This document shows, piece after piece, positions 6,226 through 13,078 of a stretch of 13,078 nt of DNA (within the stretch, counting starts at the first letter, position 1; the number at the start of each line of letters is the position of its first letter). This DNA is from Prevotella sp. (lineage in GTDB: Bacteria > Bacteroidota > Bacteroidia > Bacteroidales > Bacteroidaceae), in the NCBI GenBank assembly GCA_017430675.1, contig JAFRMM010000019.1, positions 1-13,078 on the forward strand, written 5' to 3'. The notes under the pieces were generated by a model, which did not search any database, had not been told where the DNA came from, and saw only the letters and a program-made list of their open reading frames with translations. A program made the position numbers and the translations under genes.

Positions 6226-7349
6226 CTTCGTCGTCCTAAGGGTTCTATCACACTGCGTTTCCACTTGGCGAAGTCACCTGCCAGGATATGCTCTCGGGCA
6301 TCGGTGACCAGTCGCAGGTAGAAAGCCAGGTTATGGATACTCGCTATCTGCATGGCCAACAGTTCCTGTGCCTTGAACAGATGGTGCAGGTAGGCTTTCG
6401 TGTGGATCTGATCGACGTAACAGCCGTCGGGGTCGATGGGCGAAAAATCATCCTCCCACTTCTTGTTGCGCATGTTCATCGTGCCTTCATAAGTGAAGAG
6501 CATGGCGTTGCGACCGTTGCGCGTTGGCATCACGCAGTCGAACATATCCACGCCGCGCTCGATGGCTTCGAGGATATTCTGAGGTGTACCGACTCCCATC
6601 AGATAACGGGGCTTGTCTTTGGGCAGGATCTCATTGACCACCTCGATCATCTCGTACATCACCTCCGTAGGTTCTCCAACGGCCAGACCGCCGATGGCGT
6701 TTCCGTCGGCTCCGAGATCGGCCACCTGTTTGGCGGCCTCCTGACGGAGATCTTTATAAGTACAACCCTGCACGATGGGGAACAGGCTCTGCCGATAGCC
6801 GTAGAGCGGCTCCGTCTCGTTGAAGCGTTTCACGCAACGGTTGAGCCAGCGCTGGGTGAGTCCCAGCGACTGCTTGGCATACTGGTAGTCACTCTGTCCC
6901 GGGGGACACTCGTCGAGGGCCATCATGATATCGGCTCCGATGATACGCTCCGTGTCCATCACGTTCTCCGGCGTGAAGAAATGCTTAGAGCCGTCGATAT
7001 GCGAGCGGAACTCACAGCCCTCTTCACGGAGTTTGCGGATACTGGTCAGGGAGAACACCTGAAAGCCGCCTGAGTCCGTCAGGATTGGACGATCCCACGT
7101 GTTGAACTGGTGCAGTCCGCCAGCCTTCTTGAGAATGTCGAGACCCGGGCGCAGGTAGAGATGATAGGTGTTGCCAAGGATGATCTGGGCCTTCACCTGT
7201 TCGCGGAGTTCAGAGAAGTGCACGCCCTTCACACTGCCCACCGTACCAACAGGCATGAAGATGGGCGTCTGGATCTGTCCGTGATCGGTGGTGATTACAC
7301 CAGCACGGGCATCACTCGCTGAATCGCTCGTCTCTATCTTGAATTGCAT
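6222..7349 (-). CDS. tgt: Queuine/preQ1 tRNA-guanine transglycosylase
   Basis: Swaps the wobble guanine (G34) of Asn, Asp, His and Tyr tRNAs for preQ1, the first tRNA-bound step of queuosine synthesis. At 375 aa it is full length, and the TIM-barrel motifs are intact: DSGGFQVFSL with D92, FDCVMPTRNGR with the nucleophile D271, GNTYHLYLRPG near the N-terminus, and GGLAVGE in the middle. The C-terminal metal site is unusual. The family pattern CxCxxC...H here reads D308-G-C310-Y-V-D313...H339, so two of three cysteine ligands are aspartates; the C310-H339 spacing is normal. It lies 12 nt after lon and overlaps the lptF-like start by ATGA. No other queuosine gene is in the window. Confidence 0.95.
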   Translation of the reverse strand: MQFKIETSDSASDARAGVITTDHGQIQTPIFMPVGTVGSVKGVHFSELREQVKAQIILGNTYHLYLRPGLDILKKAGGLHQFNTWDRPILTDSGGFQVFSLTSIRKLREEGCEFRSHIDGSKHFFTPENVMDTERIIGADIMMALDECPPGQSDYQYAKQSLGLTQRWLNRCVKRFNETEPLYGYRQSLFPIVQGCTYKDLRQEAAKQVADLGADGNAIGGLAVGEPTEVMYEMIEVVNEILPKDKPRYLMGVGTPQNILEAIERGVDMFDCVMPTRNGRNAMLFTYEGTMNMRNKKWEDDFSPIDPDGCYVDQIHTKAYLHHLFKAQELLAMQIASIHNLAFYLRLVTDAREHILAGDFAKWKRSVIEPLGRRR

Positions 7350-7361
7350 AACCTCTTTAGT

Positions 7362-9824
7362 TTAATCCTTCTTCTCTTCTTTTTCCTCTTGGATCGAGAA
7401 GTCGAGGGGATGCTTCACGATTTCGTCGGTGAGGGCGAAGTCCCACACGTCCTGTACGTTCTCTACATAGTGGAAGGTGACGCCCTTCAGATACATATCG
7501 GGTATCTCCAGGATATCCTTCTCGTTCTCGCGGCACATCACGATGTCCGTGATGCCGGCACGTTTGGCGGCGAGGATTTTCTCCTTGATGCCACCCACGG
7601 GCAGCACTTTTCCGCGCAGGGTGATCTCACCCGTCATGGCCGTGTTCTTGCGCACCTTGCGCTGGGTGAGGGCAGAGGCAATCGAAGTGGCGATGGTGAT
7701 ACCTGCCGAGGGACCGTCCTTGGGCGTGGCGCCTTCAGGCACGTGGATATGGATGTTCCAGTTGTCGAAGATGCGGTAGTCGATGTTCAGCGTCTCGGCA
7801 TGTGCCTTCACGTATTCGAGGGCTAGGATGGCTGACTCCTTCATCACATCGCCGAGGTTACCAGTCAGCGTCAGTTTGGAGCCCTTGCCCTTCGAGAGGG
7901 AGGTCTCGATAAAGAGAATCTCGCCGCCCACGCTCGTCCATGCCAGACCCGTAACCACACCTGCATAGTCGTTACCTTGATAGATGTCGCGGTAGAACGG
8001 CGGTTTTCCGAGTAGGTCCTCGATCTCTGCAGGGGTAATCTTCTTGTAGTCGGCATCCTCTTCCAGTTGTCGCTTGTAGGCAATCTTTCGGAGGGCTTTG
8101 TCGATCTGCTTCTCCAACTGTCTCACACCGCTCTCACGGGTGTAGCGCTCGATGATCATCTCGATGGCGGCCTTGTTGAAGGTCGGCTTCAGTTCACGGG
8201 TGTTAAGACCTGTATTCTCCAGTTCGCGAGGTATCAAGTGATGCTTCGCTATTTCTATCTTTTCTTCTGTAATGTAACCACTTACCTCAATAATCTCCAT
8301 ACGGTCGAGCAATGGACGGGGAATCGTCGAGAGATTGTTGGCTGTGGCGATGAACAGCACTTTCGATAGGTCGTAATCCACGTCGAGGTAATTGTCGTGG
8401 AAGGCATTGTTCTGCTCTGGGTCGAGCACTTCGAGGAGTGCCGATGCGGGATCGCCGTTATGCGTCATCTGCGTCACCTTGTCAATCTCGTCGAGGATGA
8501 ACACGGGGTTGCTGGAGCCCGCCTTCTGGATCGACTTCACGATACGGCCCGGCATCGCCCCGATATAGGTACGACGGTGTCCGCGGATCTCCGCCTCGTC
8601 GTGCAGACCGCCTAATGACATACGCACGTACTTACGTTTCATGGCAGATGCAATCGACTTGCCCAGCGAGGTCTTACCGACACCCGGAGGGCCGTACAGA
8701 CAGATAATCGGACTCTTCAGGTCGCCCCTCAGGGCCAGCACGGCCATATATTCGAGGATGCGTTCTTTCACCTTTTCCATGCCGTAGTGGTCATGGTCGA
8801 GAATCTTCTGGGCACGTTTCAGGTCCAGATCGTCTTCCGTATATTCTCCCCAAGGCAGGCTGACTAACGTCTGCAGATAGGTGAGTTGCACATTGAACTC
8901 CGGACTCTGCGGGTTCAGGTTGTCCAGTTTGTCGGCCTCCTTCTGGAATGTCTTCTCCACCTCGGCTGACCATTTCTTGTTTTCTGCCTTCTTCAGTAAC
9001 TCGTATTTCTCTGGTGATGACTCCCCATTGCCCATCTCCGCCTGCATGTTCTTGATCTGCTGCTGTAGGAAGTAGTTACGCTGTTGCTCGTCGATGTCCT
9101 CGCGCGTTTTGTTACGGATATCGGCCTTCAGGTTCTGCAGGTTAATCTCACGATTGATGAGTTTCATCACGTTGAACAGGCGTTCCTTCACCGATTCCAT
9201 CTCCAGCAGACGGATTTTTTCCTTCGTGGAGAACGGCAGGTTCGAGCACACAAAGTTCAGTGCCATGATGTTGTTCGAGATGTTCTTGATGGCGAAGGTG
9301 GCCTCGTCGGGGATCTCCTCACTCACGTTGATATACTCGTTCACCATGTTACGCAGATCTTCCATCGCCGTTCTGAACTCGCGGTCGCGCTTCTCGGGTT
9401 CGATGTCCTGCAGGGGCTCCACGAGTGCCTCCAGATGAGGTAGGCTCTGTGTCACCTCGATCATGCGCAGCCTATTGTAGCACTGCACGATGGCCGTGAT
9501 GTTCCCGTTGGGGAGCGTCAGTAGTTTCATCACTTTCGCATAGACCCCCGTCTCGTACAGGTCGTCCTGCATGGGTACATCGACCTCTGGGTCTCGCTGA
9601 CAGACGATGCCGATCAGATCGCCTTTCTTCTCGGATTTCTGGATCACCATCTTACTCGAGTCGCGTCCAATGAGGATGGGAGAGACCACTCCAGGGAATA
9701 GCACGAGGTTGCGCACTGGGAGGATGGGAACATGGGGTGGGGTATTGATGTTGAGGACATCCTGAAAATCTCCTTCAATGTCGGCTATCATCTGAAATGC
9801 TGAATTCTTATTCGGATTACTCAT
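7362..9824 (-). CDS. lon: ATP-dependent protease Lon
   Basis: Hexameric cytoplasmic AAA+ serine protease that degrades misfolded and short-lived regulatory proteins. The 820-aa protein has the LON-N substrate domain from about residue 31 ([15 protein letters not shown]), a helical and coiled linker, the ATPase with Walker A GPPGVGKT at 378-385 and Walker B ILDEID with D445/E446, and the C-terminal protease with the Ser-Lys dyad S706 (DGPSAG) and K749 (GGIKEK); their 43-residue spacing equals that of E. coli S679/K722. I choose the ATG at 9824: the in-frame extension to 9941 adds 39 residues with no Lon similarity, crosses the predicted promoter, and runs into the divergent gene. It is the first gene of the five-gene minus operon and lies 12 nt before tgt. 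Confidence 0.97.
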   Translation of the reverse strand: MSNPNKNSAFQMIADIEGDFQDVLNINTPPHVPILPVRNLVLFPGVVSPILIGRDSSKMVIQKSEKKGDLIGIVCQRDPEVDVPMQDDLYETGVYAKVMKLLTLPNGNITAIVQCYNRLRMIEVTQSLPHLEALVEPLQDIEPEKRDREFRTAMEDLRNMVNEYINVSEEIPDEATFAIKNISNNIMALNFVCSNLPFSTKEKIRLLEMESVKERLFNVMKLINREINLQNLKADIRNKTREDIDEQQRNYFLQQQIKNMQAEMGNGESSPEKYELLKKAENKKWSAEVEKTFQKEADKLDNLNPQSPEFNVQLTYLQTLVSLPWGEYTEDDLDLKRAQKILDHDHYGMEKVKERILEYMAVLALRGDLKSPIICLYGPPGVGKTSLGKSIASAMKRKYVRMSLGGLHDEAEIRGHRRTYIGAMPGRIVKSIQKAGSSNPVFILDEIDKVTQMTHNGDPASALLEVLDPEQNNAFHDNYLDVDYDLSKVLFIATANNLSTIPRPLLDRMEIIEVSGYITEEKIEIAKHHLIPRELENTGLNTRELKPTFNKAAIEMIIERYTRESGVRQLEKQIDKALRKIAYKRQLEEDADYKKITPAEIEDLLGKPPFYRDIYQGNDYAGVVTGLAWTSVGGEILFIETSLSKGKGSKLTLTGNLGDVMKESAILALEYVKAHAETLNIDYRIFDNWNIHIHVPEGATPKDGPSAGITIATSIASALTQRKVRKNTAMTGEITLRGKVLPVGGIKEKILAAKRAGITDIVMCRENEKDILEIPDMYLKGVTFHYVENVQDVWDFALTDEIVKHPLDFSIQEEKEEKKD

Positions 9825-9856
9825 GAATTTTGTTTCTCTATGATTAAAATTGGCTG

Positions 9857-9864
9857 CAAAGTTA
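9857..9864 (-). promoter_or_regulatory. -7 element of the lon operon promoter
   Basis: The minus strand reads TAACTTTG, an exact TAnnTTTG match. No TTTG or TTG lies at the normal spacing upstream; the position holds TTCT, in a stretch made of the direct repeat GAATGAA (9879-9892). Predicted start near 9850 leaves a leader of about 26 nt. The weak -33 could mean lower basal expression or help from an activator. Confidence 0.68.
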
Positions 9865-9917
9865 CTAATAATAATTAAGAATGAAGAATGAACGGCATAA
9901 GAATTAACAAAATATTG

Positions 9918-9925
9918 TATCTTTG
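9918..9925 (+). promoter_or_regulatory. -7 element of the trmN6-like gene promoter
   Basis: TATCTTTG is an exact TAnnTTTG match. No -33 TTG is visible at the usual spacing (about 9894-9898). It ends only 9 nt before the ATG at 9935, so the message should start 0-5 nt before the start codon. Confidence 0.66.
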
Positions 9926-9934
9926 CCTCCGAAA

Positions 9935-10645
9935 ATGTCAAATGACCACTTCCGGTTCCGTGAATTCACCGTTCATCAGCACCGTTGTGCGATGAAGGTG
10001 GGCACCGACGGCACGCTGCTCGGCGCGTGGGCCGTGGCTCCTTCTGGTCCCTGCCGCATCCTCGATATCGGTACGGGCACGGGACTGATAGCCCTGATGA
10101 TGGCGCAGCGCTTCCCGAAGGCCCGCCTCGTGGGTATCGACATCGACCCTGATGCCGTCACCCAGGCCCGTGAGAACGTGATGGAATCACCCTTTTCAGA
10201 GAGGATCACCATCCGACAGACTGATGCCGCCACGTTTCAGGATGCCGATGGATTCGATGCGATAGTCTGCAATCCACCATATTTCGCGGATTCCCTGACC
10301 TGTCCTGATGCGCATCGCACCACGGCACGTCACGCGGTCAGCCTCTCGTTCGAGGCGCTCTGCTCATCCGCCTTCCGACTGCTCAAGAGCGACGGAATCT
10401 TCTCGGTGGTCGTTCCTGCCGACCGTCGCTCCCGTCTGGAGGCCTCCGCCTGTCTCGCAGGGTTCTTCCTGAGCCGCGTCTGCCTTGTCAGGACAATCCC
10501 TCTGAAGCCACCGAAGCGACAGTTAATCGAATTTCGTAAACAAACTGTCAGTCAATTGGATATATCAGAAGGTGTTATCGAGATTTCAACTGGTGTAAGG
10601 AGCCCCTGGTATCAACAACTCACACAAACATTCTATATCAGATGA
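9935..10645 (+). CDS. tRNA1(Val) (adenine37-N6)-methyltransferase (TrmN6/YfiC type)
   Basis: S-adenosylmethionine-dependent class I methyltransferase of the YfiC/TrmN6 group, which in E. coli makes m6A37 in tRNA1(Val). The 236-aa protein starts FRFREFTVHQHRCAMKVGTD, the family's N-terminal signature, followed by the cofactor loop LDIGTGTG (43-50), the acidic residue in VGIDIDP, and the catalytic NPPYF at 113-117, typical of N6-adenine enzymes. I use the ATG at 9935; a TTG at 9923 adds four residues but lies inside the -7 box. Another substrate within this family (for example a different tRNA or an rRNA adenine) is possible. Its TGA overlaps the next gene's ATG as ATGA. It is divergent from lon across a 110-bp shared promoter region. 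Confidence 0.88.
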   Translation: MSNDHFRFREFTVHQHRCAMKVGTDGTLLGAWAVAPSGPCRILDIGTGTGLIALMMAQRFPKARLVGIDIDPDAVTQARENVMESPFSERITIRQTDAATFQDADGFDAIVCNPPYFADSLTCPDAHRTTARHAVSLSFEALCSSAFRLLKSDGIFSVVVPADRRSRLEASACLAGFFLSRVCLVRTIPLKPPKRQLIEFRKQTVSQLDISEGVIEISTGVRSPWYQQLTQTFYIR

Positions 10646-11406
10646 AAGTTACATTAATACAGTTAGACATCGAGTGGGGGAGTCCTGCCGAGAATATCAA
10701 GCGCGCAGAACGGCTGATGGCCCAGGAGCCTGACAGCGACCTCTATGTGTTACCTGAGATGTGGAGCACGGGCTTCGCTACCGAACCCTCTGGGATCGCC
10801 GAGGATGAGGCCACGAGCATCTCGTTGGAATGGATGAAAAACACTGCCCGTGAGCATCAGTGCGCCATTAGTGGCAGTCTGGCCGTCCGTGTCGATGAGA
10901 CTTACAGAAACCGCCATTATTTCGTGAACGGGAAGACGGGGATAGTATCACATTATGATAAACATCATCTGTTCCGCTATGGTGGCGAGGACAACTATTA
11001 CGTGGCGGGCGAGGAACATACGATAGTTGAGTTCATGGACTTCCGATTCCTGCTACTCACGTGCTACGACCTGCGTTTTCCTATCTGGAGTCGCTATGCT
11101 GACACTCTGCAGTATCATGCCATCATCGCTGTGGCCAACTGGCCCGAGAGCCGTCAGAATGCCTGGCAGATTCTTACGCGTGCCAGGGCTATGGAGAACC
11201 AGGCTTTCCTGATCGGCTGCAATCGTGTCGGCGACGACGACTATTCACATTATCGTGGACAGAGTTCGATTATCAGTCCGATTGGCTTGACACTCGTCAG
11301 TTGTCATGCCAACTGCGAAGAAACCGCTTCATTTCTCCTGAATTTAGAGATGCTCGACCACCAGCGCACGAAATTCCGAGTTTTGGAAGATCGGGACATC
11401 CGATAA
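10642..11406 (+). CDS. Nitrilase-family omega-amidase (YafV-like carbon-nitrogen hydrolase)
   Basis: Predicted amidase of the nitrilase superfamily. Relatives of YafV/Nit2 hydrolyse alpha-ketoglutaramate or alpha-ketosuccinamate, clearing the amide products of transamination with glutamine or asparagine and, in some species, feeding methionine salvage. The 254-aa protein shows the catalytic triad in the expected places: E39 in LPEMWSTGF, K107 in YDKHHLF and C141 in LLTCYDLRFP, with a further conserved glutamate, E116, in RYGGEDNYY. Length matches E. coli YafV (about 256). It starts within the stop of the tRNA methyltransferase gene, so the two are probably co-translated, though I know of no functional link. 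Substrate is inferred from the family only. Confidence 0.9.
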   Translation: MKVTLIQLDIEWGSPAENIKRAERLMAQEPDSDLYVLPEMWSTGFATEPSGIAEDEATSISLEWMKNTAREHQCAISGSLAVRVDETYRNRHYFVNGKTGIVSHYDKHHLFRYGGEDNYYVAGEEHTIVEFMDFRFLLLTCYDLRFPIWSRYADTLQYHAIIAVANWPESRQNAWQILTRARAMENQAFLIGCNRVGDDDYSHYRGQSSIISPIGLTLVSCHANCEETASFLLNLEMLDHQRTKFRVLEDRDIR

Positions 11407-11412
11407 TAAATA

Positions 11413-11448
11413 GGGAGTACATCATTTGATTCCCGCCGTCTTTTGTTT
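11413..11448 (+). terminator. Weak possible terminator after the amidase gene
   Basis: GGGAGT (11413-11418) pairs with ATTCCC (11429-11434), six pairs with one wobble and a 10-nt loop. The U-rich stretch TTTTGTTT begins only 6 nt after the stem, which weakens the call. It is 6 nt past the amidase stop. Confidence 0.32.
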
Positions 11449-11477
11449 ATCATAATGCCGATTCTAAAAAATGATAA
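11447..11477. repeat. AT-rich inverted repeat between the amidase and ABC-F genes
   Basis: TTATCAT (11447-11453) and ATGATAA (11471-11477) are perfect reverse complements with a 17-nt spacer, followed by TCTTTACTCTTTTTC. It could be a weak terminator or an operator upstream of the ABC-F promoter, or chance in AT-rich sequence. Confidence 0.3.
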
Positions 11478-11535
11478 TCTTTACTCTTTTTCAAAGAATT
11501 TTCCGCAAAAGGATGGTAATGTCGAAAAAAAACAG

Positions 11536-11543
11536 TAACTTTG
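11536..11543 (+). promoter_or_regulatory. -7 element of the ABC-F gene promoter
   Basis: TAACTTTG is an exact TAnnTTTG match and is followed by GCACCC. The -33 position (about 11513-11516) reads ATGG, a poor match to TTTG. Predicted start near 11549 gives a leader of about 29 nt. AAGGAA about 14 nt before the ATG resembles a Shine-Dalgarno but is too far away to rely on. Confidence 0.7.
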
Positions 11544-11571
11544 CACCCTCAATTATATTAATAAGGAATAA

Positions 11572-13078
<1,507 letters not shown>

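Noticed and set aside
6226..6264. 13-residue extension of the LptF/G-like protein
   Set aside because: It would overlap tgt by 43 nt and precede the normal basic N-terminus with unrelated residues; the ATGA junction at 6225 is the better start.
6288..7073. 261-aa plus-strand open frame antisense to tgt
   Set aside because: Shadow of tgt: rich in Val, His, Leu and Asp as expected from antisense reading of a GC-moderate gene, with no motif, promoter or spacing of its own.
9825..9941. 39-residue N-terminal extension of Lon from an upstream start
   Set aside because: The extension has no Lon similarity, crosses the TAACTTTG promoter element and would overlap the divergent gene; the ATG at 9824 gives the normal N-terminus.

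Overview
The window reads as an ordinary chromosomal housekeeping segment from a member of the Bacteroidales, most likely Prevotella or a close relative. Four things point there: every recognisable promoter carries the phylum's -7 element TAnnTTTG instead of a sigma-70 -10 box; Shine-Dalgarno sequences are absent or badly placed; the intergenic small RNA has the layout of the Bacteroidales-1 family; and the proteins look like Bacteroidota versions of their families. I see no mobile element, CRISPR array, tRNA, rRNA or horizontally acquired cluster.

Layout. (1) Bases 1-1288, plus strand: the end of the F1Fo ATP synthase operon (atpA C-terminus, then atpG), closed by a strong intrinsic terminator. 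(2) Bases 1289-1831: a 543-base non-coding gap. It holds a predicted minus-strand small RNA with its own promoter and terminator, a long perfect inverted repeat of unknown role, and the galE promoter with an inverted repeat touching its -33 element. (3) Bases 1832-2872, plus: galE, UDP-glucose 4-epimerase, as a single-gene unit, followed by hairpins lying between it and a convergent operon. (4) Bases 9824-2988, minus: a tight five-gene operon, lon - tgt - lptF/lptG-like - DEAD-box helicase - ispE. Its junctions are 12 nt, an ATGA overlap, 17 nt and an ATGA overlap. (5) Bases 9825-9934: a divergent promoter region. (6) Bases 9935-11406, plus: trmN6-like tRNA methyltransferase and a nitrilase-family omega-amidase, again joined by ATGA; the first gene seems to be transcribed almost without a leader. 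(7) Bases 11578 to the end, plus: a YbiT-like ABC-F ATPase cut by the window edge.

How the genes work together: the minus operon mixes protein quality control (Lon), tRNA queuosine modification (Tgt), lipopolysaccharide export (LptF/G), RNA remodelling (helicase) and isoprenoid precursor synthesis (IspE). They form one transcriptional unit, not one pathway. Translation and RNA themes recur (Tgt, TrmN6, helicase, ABC-F).

I did not find a new defence or mobile system. The points that deserve a second look are the minus-strand small RNA, an ABC-F protein in which one composite ATP site has lost its motifs on both faces, a Tgt whose zinc ligands are partly replaced by aspartate, the near-leaderless trmN6 transcript, and the unexplained inverted repeats upstream of galE.
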